Part shown: positions 8,758-17,409 of the stretch, one piece after another
Position numbering within the stretch: the stretch's first letter is position 1
Layout of the letters: each line of letters starts with the position of its first letter
Source: Bacteroidota bacterium
Lineage (GTDB): Bacteria; Bacteroidota; Bacteroidia; NS11-12g; UBA955
Direction of reading: 5' to 3'
DNA length: 47,075 nt
Assembly: GCA_963169345.1 (NCBI GenBank)
Contig: CAUJCT010000047.1
Span: 1-47,075 of the forward strand
Made by a program: the position numbers and the translations under genes
The notes under the pieces: generated by a model
Told to the model about the DNA's origin: nothing
The model's database searches: none
Seen by the model: only the letters and a program-made list of their open reading frames with translations

Positions 8758-11700
8758 TACTTAGCTGTTTTAATGGGCATGATTAAATCAGCCAGCTTGA
8801 TGTCCATTAATTTAAGATTATTGCGAATTTCGTTGTCTTTTCCCCTCAATGTTTGATAGGCTTTTTCTATAATCGACATAGATTCCCTTTCACTTTTACC
8901 TTCTATTCCTATAAAATCTCTTTGCGCAAACCTCATAAACTCAATGCCTACCTTTTTGAAATCTTCTTCAAAATATAGCTCATAAACCAAGGCATCAATG
9001 ACCTCTTCAAACGATTGAACAATATGACTATTTGAAACAAATTCATTTATAGTGTTAGAAAAATCTATACTTTTTAAAAACACAATGTAATCTACTATAT
9101 TGCAAAAAACTGCTTCGTTAATGCATTGTATCAATGGCAGTTGTTCAATTGTTGATTTATTAATAGCAAGATATCCCCCGGCAAGGTGTTTGTCTTTAAA
9201 TTTATTAATAAGGTAATAACTTGAATAGCGACTATTTAATAGTGCACATAAGTATTTAGGATTAAAGGAACCCCAGTCGTAAATAGCATATACACCGACA
9301 CCTAACGCAAGTGGAGTATTAACCCATACTGCTTCAATCTCTTTAGTCATACCAGCAATTACAATTTTAGGTGCTGTCCAAAACTCCCATTTTGAATCTG
9401 CTATTTCACCATTATTGGAAATAAAAGCTTGATCAAATTTACTGCCCATGTAACGAACATTTGCATTTCTAAATTCATAGCGGTCGATATTTCCACTTAC
9501 AATAAATGGTATCGAGTTTTTAGTTTTTATTTCTTGTATGAATTTCTTCAACTTTTGTGCTTCGAAACCTGTTGCACCAGAGCCGACCTTTAATCCAAAA
9601 TCTTTAATTGTTGAATGCTCCTTTAATTTTTTAGGAAGTTTAAATTTTTCTAGTTCTAAGTCGCTGTATTTATCTAATAAAAGTTCTTTAAAATTTGGAT
9701 TCCCCTTTTTTGTGTTATCTCCCAAAATTATAATAGGATATACGCTTGCAGTTTTAAATACATTGAATGTCGATACATCAACTGAATATTCTAATCCATT
9801 ATTGATTAGTTTTTGCTTTGTCTTATTGGCATATTCTGAAATCAGAAATTTATTTGGTATAATCCAAGTATAACAACATTTTGTTAGTTCAATGCTTTTT
9901 AATAAGAAGAGAACGTATAAGTCATAAGCACCAGTTGCTTCAGGGTATAATTTTCTGTAAAGCTGCTTTTGAGTGTCATTTCTAGCCATAGAAACGGCTG
10001 ATACATATGGTGGATTTCCAATTACAATATCAAAGTCATTTACTCCATACATCCATGAAGGGTCAAACCAATCAACTCTCTCATTACTAAATGGATTCCA
10101 TGAACTAATTAAATAGGCTCTACTGCTAACATCTGTGACGCGTGATCTTATTTGTTTCTTAGCAATTTTTTCTTGTATGCGTTTAAATTCAGCCTTTAGT
10201 TCATTTTTATGCTCCCCGTAGCTTTGCAAATAGTCTAAACGAATTTGTTTTAGCTGCTCCAAATCCTCATTTGAATTAAACAAGCCTCCAAAATCTTTTT
10301 CCTCAGGCAATTTTAATAAAGCATCAGCTGTTACAAACTTGAATTCCAAGTTAGGTAGTGGTTCAACACCTCTGTTAGGTTTTGATTCATCTATGTTTTC
10401 ATCAACCACTAAAGTAAGAAAACAACGTAATTTTGATATTTCGGCTGCAATAGGCTGAATATCTACACCGTACAATGTGCTTTGAATAATACCAATTTTT
10501 CTAGCATACTCAGCATTTTGTAATAGCTTTTCCTTAACTGCTTTACGAGCAGTCGGATCTGTGTTTTTAGCAACTTGTCTAGTTACCCACCATTCAGCAT
10601 CTCGGTCTAACTTCTGCAAAGCCATCACTATTTTCTGGAGTACACCCATAGGAAAAGCTCCCGACCCACAAGCTGGGTCAAGTATCTTTAATCGGTCTAG
10701 TGCTTCCAGTAATTGTTCTGAATCGGACTTTGAGAATGAAACCTCGCTGTCAATTTTGAAAATGGGTTTCAGTAGTTCCTTGTCAATTCTGGTTTGGTTA
10801 TGTAGATAAAGCACCAAACTTTCTGTTGCCATGTAGTCCACAATTTCCCTTGGTGTATAAAAACTACCCGTTGCTTTACGGGCTGTTTCGCCACTGTCAG
10901 GGTCAATTTCAGCCAATAGATTTTCAAAGATTCTACCCAACATTTCCGGGTCAACACTTACTTCAATATCAACTACGCTGTTTTCGTCTATGGTAAAATT
11001 GTATTGTTCCAGATTTTCAAAAAAATCTTTGAACCATTCATCAGGGATTTTAAGCGTATTGATGTGTTCTGAAAATCCTGTTGTCTTATTAGGTTTGTAA
11101 TAGTCTTCTGTCTGTGGCTCAAATAAACCACCGTTTAAAAAAGGAATCTGTTCGCAACCATCAGGCAACTCCTTCAATCTTTCAGTCATTGGTGTGTTCA
11201 AGGTTTGAAAGAACAGTTTCTCTAAAATAGAATGGTAATAGTTTGAGTTTTTCTTTACTGCTTCACTGCTCAAAAGATGCTCAGGTAAAAGCGAAATACC
11301 TTCATCAGATTTCTTTACTTTTAGAAACCAACAAAATACCGTTCTACCAATGAGCCTTACTGCAAATTCTTGGTAAATTTTCTTTGAAGCATTGTCAGAA
11401 GGTTTGCCAATAGGCAAATTCAATTCTCTATCGTATGTAATTGCTTTGGCTCCTTTACCTTCGGTTGCTCCAACCAACTGATAAAAGTGTCTTGCAACAA
11501 TTTTATAAAACTCTTCATTGAGGGCTTCGACACTAAAGGCATTTCTGATTTCTTCAAGATACAGTTTCTTACCTGCAATACTGAAAAGTCTGTCAACGGG
11601 TGTTTTTGTTTTTTCGCCCTTACCCAATAGATAGGTGTAACGTTTGGGCTCGGTTACTTTTTTAGTGATATTGCCTTCTTCATCAAATGTTCTGATTTCA

Positions 11701-12044
11701 CTAACAAAACTCAATCTCCATTTGTCTGCTTGCTCAAATACAATTAAAGCTCCATCCACATCGTATTTATAAACCGAACGAAGCAATTCTCTTAACCCAA
11801 CTTTGTTTCTTTCCAACCAAACTTCGGGTTTCACTTTTACCAAATACAAACCAATGATTCTATCATCGGCTGTATTAAAACTACCCAACTCAAAGGCAGA
11901 TTCAGCTTTTTTGGTGTTTGCCAAAGGAATTTCTGCAGGTTTTTGCAGAAAGTTCTTTACGCCAAAAACATCTGTCAACAAATTTTGCCAGTCAGCAAGG
12001 ACAAAGGGTTTAGATAATATGCTTTGTAATGTCTTCTTATCCAT
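8757..12044 (-). CDS. Eco57I/PglX-like N6-adenine DNA methyltransferase, second gene of Hma-like system
   Basis: A 1095-aa protein. The catalytic domain contains GSFYTPREIVDYM (393-405), the AdoMet-binding LDPACGSGAF (455-464) and the amino-methylase motif IV NPPY (677-680) preceded by DIVIG. The region after about 690 looks like a TaqI/Eco57I-type target recognition domain, with GYLAINKSTIEQLPL late in the protein. The first 200 residues could include a nuclease relic but I see no clear ExK. The gene overlaps both neighbours as TAATG. It likely marks host DNA at a defined site so that the helicase/nuclease partners spare it. A stand-alone type IIG enzyme is less likely given the coupled partners. 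Confidence 0.85.
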   Translation of the reverse strand: MDKKTLQSILSKPFVLADWQNLLTDVFGVKNFLQKPAEIPLANTKKAESAFELGSFNTADDRIIGLYLVKVKPEVWLERNKVGLRELLRSVYKYDVDGALIVFEQADKWRLSFVSEIRTFDEEGNITKKVTEPKRYTYLLGKGEKTKTPVDRLFSIAGKKLYLEEIRNAFSVEALNEEFYKIVARHFYQLVGATEGKGAKAITYDRELNLPIGKPSDNASKKIYQEFAVRLIGRTVFCWFLKVKKSDEGISLLPEHLLSSEAVKKNSNYYHSILEKLFFQTLNTPMTERLKELPDGCEQIPFLNGGLFEPQTEDYYKPNKTTGFSEHINTLKIPDEWFKDFFENLEQYNFTIDENSVVDIEVSVDPEMLGRIFENLLAEIDPDSGETARKATGSFYTPREIVDYMATESLVLYLHNQTRIDKELLKPIFKIDSEVSFSKSDSEQLLEALDRLKILDPACGSGAFPMGVLQKIVMALQKLDRDAEWWVTRQVAKNTDPTARKAVKEKLLQNAEYARKIGIIQSTLYGVDIQPIAAEISKLRCFLTLVVDENIDESKPNRGVEPLPNLEFKFVTADALLKLPEEKDFGGLFNSNEDLEQLKQIRLDYLQSYGEHKNELKAEFKRIQEKIAKKQIRSRVTDVSSRAYLISSWNPFSNERVDWFDPSWMYGVNDFDIVIGNPPYVSAVSMARNDTQKQLYRKLYPEATGAYDLYVLFLLKSIELTKCCYTWIIPNKFLISEYANKTKQKLINNGLEYSVDVSTFNVFKTASVYPIIILGDNTKKGNPNFKELLLDKYSDLELEKFKLPKKLKEHSTIKDFGLKVGSGATGFEAQKLKKFIQEIKTKNSIPFIVSGNIDRYEFRNANVRYMGSKFDQAFISNNGEIADSKWEFWTAPKIVIAGMTKEIEAVWVNTPLALGVGVYAIYDWGSFNPKYLCALLNSRYSSYYLINKFKDKHLAGGYLAINKSTIEQLPLIQCINEAVFCNIVDYIVFLKSIDFSNTINEFVSNSHIVQSFEEVIDALVYELYFEEDFKKVGIEFMRFAQRDFIGIEGKSERESMSIIEKAYQTLRGKDNEIRNNLKLMDIKLADLIMPIKTAK

Positions 12045-15000
12045 TATTCAATAAAAGTTTCTGATAGCACAATTTCAGGTGCAATGTTAGTATCAATTTC
12101 TTCCAGTTTTGTTTCTTCTTCGTCACTGGTAAAAACATCGTATTTCTTTGCCAAGGCAATCAGCAAATTGTCCACCTGTGAAGTAGTGATTTCTCGTTTG
12201 CTGAAAAACTTCTGACTTAGCTTTTTCAGCTCATTTGCCAAAGGCGTGTATGTTCCGCTTTCAACAATCGGCTGCAGTGTTTGGCAGGTTTCTTTTACAA
12301 TAGCCTGATGTGTAATGGCTTTGAAGTCACGCAAGAATTTTAAAGCTTGCTTAGTATTCGCATCGGCCTTGTCGGTGGTTGTTACCTTTTCAGTTGTACC
12401 ACCTAAAAAGTCTTCGTCAAATGATTTCAAAGCAGCCTGAACATGTTCGTAATGATTTTCAGGCAATCCAAAAGACGGCTCAGTGGTTTGGGCTTCAAAA
12501 ATTTGTGCAGCTTCTAAAAAGGTCAATGGATTCACTTTCGTTTTATCCTTGATCTGATAAAACTCCATTTTGTAAAGCGATTTAAGAAACACCACAGTTG
12601 AACCATCTGTGTCTGCCTTTTGTGCATACTTGTTGCTTCTTGCTGTTCTGGCCTTTAAAGGAAATGCTTTGATGCGTTTAAATTCTTTCGGATTGTTATC
12701 TTTAAACTCACGGATGTAACGCAGGTAATGTAATCGCTTGTCTTCATCATCTGGCAATCCTTCATCAAACAATTCAAACTGCTCCAACATTTCTTCGTGA
12801 GTGTATATTTGTGCGTCTTCACCAAAAGCAGTATGAAAACCTTGTAGTTTTATCAATGCATTGCTGTAAAGTCTAATTTCTTCATCTCCTTGTTGCGAAG
12901 GGTAAAAGTTGTAGTTGTAAATTACGCCTGCCACACTTCCAATTCTGTTTACACGTCCAATTCGCTGCATTAAACGGGTTGCATTCCAAGGCGTGTCATA
13001 GTTCACAATTACATTAGAACGATGCAGGTTTACACCCTCTGCCAACACATCGGTTGTGATAATGATATTGTAATCATTCTTTTTATCTCCAATGTAGTTA
13101 GCATCAAAGTTTTCCTGAATTGTTTCAAAAATTTTGCTTCGGTTGTCGCTGGAAACATTCAGTATTTTGGTATTCAGAAATGCTTCAACTTTTTCAGTTA
13201 AGTAATTAGCTGTGTCTGTGCTTTCGGTAAAAACGACTAATTTTCCTGTTGGGTTGATTTGTTGATTCAGTAACTCGTCTTTAAGAGTAGTTAAAAAAGT
13301 ATCTAGTTTGGGGTCTTGCTCAACTTTACTCCATTCTTTCACTAATTCTTGTAAAAGCAAATGGTCTTTTCGCAAGCCGTCAATAAACCCACTTTCAAAA
13401 TCATCGATATTGAAAACATTGTTTCGTGGATTCTCAGAACTCATTTCTAAAATCATTACTTCCAATTCTTCAATGCTGAAACCTTTTTCCATAAGATCGT
13501 TCACACGCAAGTCAGGAGCAATTAAGACTTTGCCTTTGTCAAACATTTCTATCATTCTGCCTGTGGCTGCAGTAAGGTTCCTTAATGATGATTTAAAAGC
13601 AGTGAAACTACTTTCTAATCTTTTCACCATTAAAGTTTTCATAATACCTGCCAAAGATTGAGAAACTAAAATCGCCTGTTCATAATAGTTTTCTCTTAAT
13701 TCAGGTTTCAAATATTTGATAGCTTGATAGCGGTAATACTGGATTTTATCATCATCTGTCAAGTAGAAAACAGTATGATAAAATAGTTTGCTCAACTTGG
13801 CATCAAACTCATATATTTTTGGCTTGGGCGCTGCTATTTCAGGGAACTCTATTCCCTGTGATTTTAAATCTTCAATGTACTTTGGATAATTCTTTAAATC
13901 TCGCCTTGTTCTGCGAACTGTTATTTGTGAAATGATTTTTTCACGAATAATTGAATACAATTCTCTTATGCGTCCAATGTTTGGTTCGTCTAGTTGCATA
14001 ATTTCTCTGAACTCACGTATGATTGGACCAAAGAAACTTTGCAAGTTTGTTACCGGTAAAGTGCTTCGTCTTGCATCTTGAAACAAAAGCAACTGATAAT
14101 ATAAATCTTGCGGTCTGTTGTTTAGAGGCGTAGCAGAAATAAGAATGACTTTTTTCTTTTTCCCAACAACTAAGCCTTCTCCATTTCTTGAAGCTTTGCA
14201 AATACGTTGAAGTAACCCGAATGATTGCGAAGTATGGTTTCTGTATCGGTGTGCTTCATCAACTAAAATCAAATCGTAATCCTCTTTTGCCCAATAGTTC
14301 AAATCATCACCGTTTACAATTTTATCCAATCTTCCGTTGGTGATAAACTTGGTGTGTCTGTCAATACCGAAAAGTCTGAAAGTATTTTTCCAGTTCTTTT
14401 CCAATGCTGGCGGAAAGACAACTAATATTTTAGTATTCAATGAGCCATTGGCTATTAAAAACCGTTTGGCAATCATAGCTGCTATAACTGTTTTCCCTAA
14501 ACCTACCACATCTGATAAAAAAAATCCATTGTGTTCCATCAGCATTTGAAAGCCTTGGTTTACGGCGTCAATCTGATAAGAAAGTTTTTTATAAGTCTTT
14601 GGTAAATCTCCAACTGTATCAGGGTCGTAGTCTATGTTTTTGCCAAAATATTCAATTAAAAATTTAATGTAGAGCTCATACGGCGTAAAGGTCTGCCCAA
14701 TATGTGTTTTCTGTTTGAACTGTTGAATATCTGCTGGAAGAATAGGTGTAGAATGTTCCCATAATTCAACAAACTCTTTTTTGGTAAACTGAACATCGTC
14801 ATAGTCTTTGAGTGCAATATTCAATTCATAATTGGGTGATTTCTTAATTCCAAGCCCTGCCTCAGTTAAATTAGATGAACCCATAATCACCCAGCCATCA
14901 GAATGTTCACTGTGATTTTCAGGCAAAAACAAATAGAACTTGGCATGAATTGCTTTCGAATTGTGTGCTCTTACTTCAATTCGACCGTCAATTAAGTCGT

Positions 15001-15343
15001 TCACGAATTGCATAACCCCTTTTTCAACTTCCTCTGAATACTTTGCTTCTTTTATATCTTGAATAAACCATTTCAAAAATTCCTCTTTTGTTTTTTCTTC
15101 GTCACCAAAATACAAAAGTCCTTTACGTTGCGATTCGGCAAACATTTGGTCAACATTGATACCGACTAATATTTTAATTTCTTTTAAGTTTTTAAGGTAT
15201 GGTTGTAAAGCAAAATAACCTGAAGAGCGAAAGTAACCTACAACCGCGTGAAAGGCATATAAATCTTTCATATGTTCAATAATTCCTTTGAATTTATCGA
15301 ACATGCTACGCTCACTATTATTTGTAAAGAATTTAGATGACAT
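12044..15343 (-). CDS. PLD-nuclease/SNF2-helicase fusion, first gene of Hma-like system
   Basis: A 1099-aa protein. Residues 1-200 contain a phospholipase-D-like nuclease domain with one HxK motif (H133, K135) and GSSNLTEAG (155-163). The SNF2-family helicase follows: motif I VGLGKT (280-285), DEAH (362-365), SATP (403-406) and, in the C-terminal lobe, TTDVLAEGVNL and QRIGRVNRIG. One HKD motif implies dimerisation for catalysis, as in other PLD nucleases. The stop codon overlaps the methylase start as TAATG. The domain set recalls DISARM class 1 (separate SNF2, PLD and methylase), but DrmA and DrmB are missing and an SMC-like ATPase is present, so Hma fits better. Confidence 0.85.
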   Translation of the reverse strand: MSSKFFTNNSERSMFDKFKGIIEHMKDLYAFHAVVGYFRSSGYFALQPYLKNLKEIKILVGINVDQMFAESQRKGLLYFGDEEKTKEEFLKWFIQDIKEAKYSEEVEKGVMQFVNDLIDGRIEVRAHNSKAIHAKFYLFLPENHSEHSDGWVIMGSSNLTEAGLGIKKSPNYELNIALKDYDDVQFTKKEFVELWEHSTPILPADIQQFKQKTHIGQTFTPYELYIKFLIEYFGKNIDYDPDTVGDLPKTYKKLSYQIDAVNQGFQMLMEHNGFFLSDVVGLGKTVIAAMIAKRFLIANGSLNTKILVVFPPALEKNWKNTFRLFGIDRHTKFITNGRLDKIVNGDDLNYWAKEDYDLILVDEAHRYRNHTSQSFGLLQRICKASRNGEGLVVGKKKKVILISATPLNNRPQDLYYQLLLFQDARRSTLPVTNLQSFFGPIIREFREIMQLDEPNIGRIRELYSIIREKIISQITVRRTRRDLKNYPKYIEDLKSQGIEFPEIAAPKPKIYEFDAKLSKLFYHTVFYLTDDDKIQYYRYQAIKYLKPELRENYYEQAILVSQSLAGIMKTLMVKRLESSFTAFKSSLRNLTAATGRMIEMFDKGKVLIAPDLRVNDLMEKGFSIEELEVMILEMSSENPRNNVFNIDDFESGFIDGLRKDHLLLQELVKEWSKVEQDPKLDTFLTTLKDELLNQQINPTGKLVVFTESTDTANYLTEKVEAFLNTKILNVSSDNRSKIFETIQENFDANYIGDKKNDYNIIITTDVLAEGVNLHRSNVIVNYDTPWNATRLMQRIGRVNRIGSVAGVIYNYNFYPSQQGDEEIRLYSNALIKLQGFHTAFGEDAQIYTHEEMLEQFELFDEGLPDDEDKRLHYLRYIREFKDNNPKEFKRIKAFPLKARTARSNKYAQKADTDGSTVVFLKSLYKMEFYQIKDKTKVNPLTFLEAAQIFEAQTTEPSFGLPENHYEHVQAALKSFDEDFLGGTTEKVTTTDKADANTKQALKFLRDFKAITHQAIVKETCQTLQPIVESGTYTPLANELKKLSQKFFSKREITTSQVDNLLIALAKKYDVFTSDEEETKLEEIDTNIAPEIVLSETFIE

Positions 15344-15425
15344 TATTATTTTACAAACTTAATTAATTAAATATTATCTATTAAGTGAAGTTATTCAGTT
15401 AGATTATTAATAACTTTTCATTTTC

Positions 15426-15446
15426 AACTTAGTGAGACACTAACTT
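15426..15446. promoter_or_regulatory. Imperfect inverted repeat, candidate operator of the Hma-like operon
   Basis: AACTTAGTG (15426-15434) and CACTAACTT (15438-15446) form an inverted repeat with one mismatch and a 3-base centre. It lies in the 147-base gap between an HTH gene and the helicase gene. TAAGTTTG on the minus strand (15354-15361) is a possible -7 box ten bases before the helicase start. Control of the operon by the neighbouring HTH protein is inference. Confidence 0.4.
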
Positions 15447-15490
15447 GATTGAATTATAACGTTCACAATAATGCACTTTAATCTAATGTA

Positions 15491-15799
15491 TTATAACCTG
15501 CGCTTTACTTTTGGACTTTCCAAAGCATCCATTACTTCACTCTTTTTGAAGAATACTTTTCTTCCCAATGTGTACTTTTTTAAGTGCCCTTTAACACACC
15601 ACTTTTGAAGAGTAACTTTAGAAATTCGCAATAAAACAGTGACTTCTGTTGGATTTAAGAGAACATCTTCCGGTTTGGATTTTTTAGACAACTTTTCTTG
15701 CTTATCTTGTTCTTCTTTGAATTCTATAAGAACCTCACGAAACAAAATTTTTAGTTCATCCGGGTTTAAGGTTGTGAAAATTACTTGCTTCATAATCAT
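15491..15799 (-). CDS. HTH_17 DNA-binding regulator upstream of the Hma-like operon
   Basis: A 102-aa protein; ATG at residue 3 (15793) is an equally good start. The HTH lies at about 46-95: LLNPTEVTVLLRISKVTLQKW, then a wing KYTLGRKVFFKKSEVMDAL. The N-terminal half is a charged helix, as in the HTH protein at 5508-5834. An intrinsic terminator separates it from the genes upstream, and a candidate operator lies between it and the helicase gene, so it may regulate the restriction-like operon in the manner of a control protein. Alternatively it is the element's excisionase. Confidence 0.75.
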   Translation of the reverse strand: MIMKQVIFTTLNPDELKILFREVLIEFKEEQDKQEKLSKKSKPEDVLLNPTEVTVLLRISKVTLQKWCVKGHLKKYTLGRKVFFKKSEVMDALESPKVKRRL

Positions 15800-15804
15800 T
15801 AAAT

Positions 15805-15828
15805 AAAAAAGTCGGACAAATCCGACCT
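15805..15828 (-). terminator. Intrinsic terminator ending the Ntn-hydrolase transcript
   Basis: Read on the minus strand: GTCGGA, loop TTTG, TCCGAC, then a run of six T and more A/T. It lies between the stop of the 71-aa gene (15860) and the start of the HTH gene (15799). Confidence 0.8.
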
Positions 15829-15859
15829 TTCAAATACATTTTATATTTTAAATTAAGTT

Positions 15860-16075
15860 TTACTTTTTTCTTTTGGACTCAAATTCTTCCTTTACTGTTT
15901 TGAATTGAGATTTAACAACAGCTAATACTTGTTCTGCAACTATCTCGGAGATCTCCCTATTGTTCCTTGCATTGCCAATTTTTGAAGCAATTCCATCTCC
16001 GACTTTTCTAACAAAGAAATCAGAATAATAATTATCACTATAAAGATTTTCGGGTTGAAATGATGAAGAGTTCAT
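15860..16075 (-). CDS. Small 71-aa partner of the Ntn hydrolase
   Basis: A 71-aa protein beginning six bases after the stop of the Ntn-hydrolase gene, in the same direction, and followed by an intrinsic terminator. The N-terminus is Ser/Asn/Tyr rich and probably flexible; residues about 35-71 form one amphipathic, strongly basic helix ending ESKRKK. I recognise no family. The close spacing suggests a functional partner such as an inhibitor, adaptor or substrate of the hydrolase, but the sequence gives no direct evidence of which. Confidence 0.65.
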   Translation of the reverse strand: MNSSSFQPENLYSDNYYSDFFVRKVGDGIASKIGNARNNREISEIVAEQVLAVVKSQFKTVKEEFESKRKK

Positions 16076-16081
16076 ATTAAT

Positions 16082-17374
16082 TTACTTTTTAAGGTAGTTT
16101 TGAAGAAAATGACTGTTTAATTCTGGCGCAAAATAGTGTTTTCTTTTTATCCAAACAAATCCATCACCTTTTGAAATGACTGCAACATCAACAGGGCCAC
16201 CTACACTTTCTTCTGCATTAGTAATTCTTCTTTTCAAATATGTTAGATAAATGAGACTCTCTGCCATTTCTGATAAATCTTCTTTCGACAGGCTGCTAAC
16301 TGCCATCATTAATGGATTTATGAACTTTTGTAATTTAATTTGGCGATTTAGTTCACTATATTTCTCTAACATAGGTCTTGTATCCAAAGATTCAATTTGT
16401 TTCCTAAGCAATTCATTTTCAGGAGGAATATTTGCAACTATCGTTTTGTTGTATTCTCTAAACAATACATCAAAATTTGTTGAAAAAATATTTTCTAATT
16501 CTGGATCAATTCCTGACAAAATTGTTTCAATAACATCTGTTTGTGCAAATGGTCTAACAGCACCTGAATTTAAATTAGAAATACTAGCAACATTATCTTC
16601 ATCTATGAAATATTTTAATCTATTATCAACTACCATTGAAATATTAACTGGTATTAAACTTGGATATATTTCATCTTCTCCAAATCCCGTAAAAATCAAT
16701 CCTGTATAATTAGTATATGTTTCTTTAACAATTAAAACTGCAAATGCACACTTTTTTAATTTTTCAATTATATCAGAAGTTAGTGTAATTCCGAAATTTA
16801 TAAAGCCCTCATTTATTAATTTAGTAAATAAACCTGCTGAATATCTTTCGAATTCTTCAAATGTATATCCGTCGTATTCATCACAATAATTCATATTAGA
16901 GCTCCATTGCCTTAAGAATTCGGATATTTGAAGTTCAAATTTAGTTACAAAATGATCATGATTAGCTTTGTTTCGATTATGAAGATAAATTAAATGTTCA
17001 TTTTTCACTTTCGTAATATTAGAAGCAATTATTCCATAGATAAAACTTTCAAGTACTCCTAATTGTGAATCATTGTCTGCATAAAAATTCTTTTTATGTA
17101 AAAATTCAATAAAATCTAATTGATACTCCTTTAATGTTCTAAATGATTTATCTTTAAGGTTTTGCCTGTATACTTTTATAATAGTCTCCCATGGAGTACC
17201 CATGAATGTTGCAGAATTATAAATCATAACTCCAACTGGATGGTACTTTGACAATGTGAATACTTTATTTGCTTTATTAAGTATTTTTCGTCCTCCATTT
17301 CCACCAAGAGTTACGGCACTATCAGCTGCAATTGCGACAGCGTATTTATTTAATATCCCTACTACTGCGGTCAT
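16082..17374 (-). CDS. Proteasome-like Ntn (N-terminal nucleophile) hydrolase with long insertion
   Basis: A 430-aa protein starting Met-Thr-Ala-Val-Val-Gly. Removing Met exposes Thr1, followed by the pattern of proteasome beta subunits and HslV: VGILNKYAVAIAADSAVT has Asp at mature position 17, and NKVF offers the lysine that would match K33 (there is a short insertion, so K34 or K37 in precursor numbering). The C-terminal part reads like the second half of the fold: LSKEDLSEMAESLIYLTYLK, then GGPVDVAVI (392-400). Between them is an insertion of roughly 140 residues (about 75-215), making the protein nearly twice the length of HslV or Anbu. It probably cuts peptides or another amide. No unfoldase partner is adjacent. 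Confidence 0.72.
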   Translation of the reverse strand: MTAVVGILNKYAVAIAADSAVTLGGNGGRKILNKANKVFTLSKYHPVGVMIYNSATFMGTPWETIIKVYRQNLKDKSFRTLKEYQLDFIEFLHKKNFYADNDSQLGVLESFIYGIIASNITKVKNEHLIYLHNRNKANHDHFVTKFELQISEFLRQWSSNMNYCDEYDGYTFEEFERYSAGLFTKLINEGFINFGITLTSDIIEKLKKCAFAVLIVKETYTNYTGLIFTGFGEDEIYPSLIPVNISMVVDNRLKYFIDEDNVASISNLNSGAVRPFAQTDVIETILSGIDPELENIFSTNFDVLFREYNKTIVANIPPENELLRKQIESLDTRPMLEKYSELNRQIKLQKFINPLMMAVSSLSKEDLSEMAESLIYLTYLKRRITNAEESVGGPVDVAVISKGDGFVWIKRKHYFAPELNSHFLQNYLKK

Positions 17375-17378
17375 AATA

Positions 17379-17409
17379 CAAAAATATCAAATTTTAATTA
17401 TAAAATCAA
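17379..17409 (-). promoter_or_regulatory. Promoter of the Ntn-hydrolase cassette
   Basis: On the minus strand TTG (17407-17409) and TATTTTTG (17379-17386) are spaced by 20 bases, a full Bacteroidota -33/-7 match. The -7 box ends four bases before the ATG, so transcription would start at or next to the start codon, implying a leaderless message. The -33 part lies in the end of the integrase gene. Confidence 0.45.

Noticed and set aside
8479..8856. Plus-strand ORFs inside the ATPase, methylase and helicase genes
   Set aside because: They lie antisense to genes with clear catalytic motifs and have no domain-like sequence themselves.
6904..15343. A DISARM locus
   Set aside because: A methylase, SNF2 helicase and PLD domain are present, but DrmA- and DrmB-like proteins are absent, the PLD and helicase are fused, and an SMC-like ATPase is present instead.
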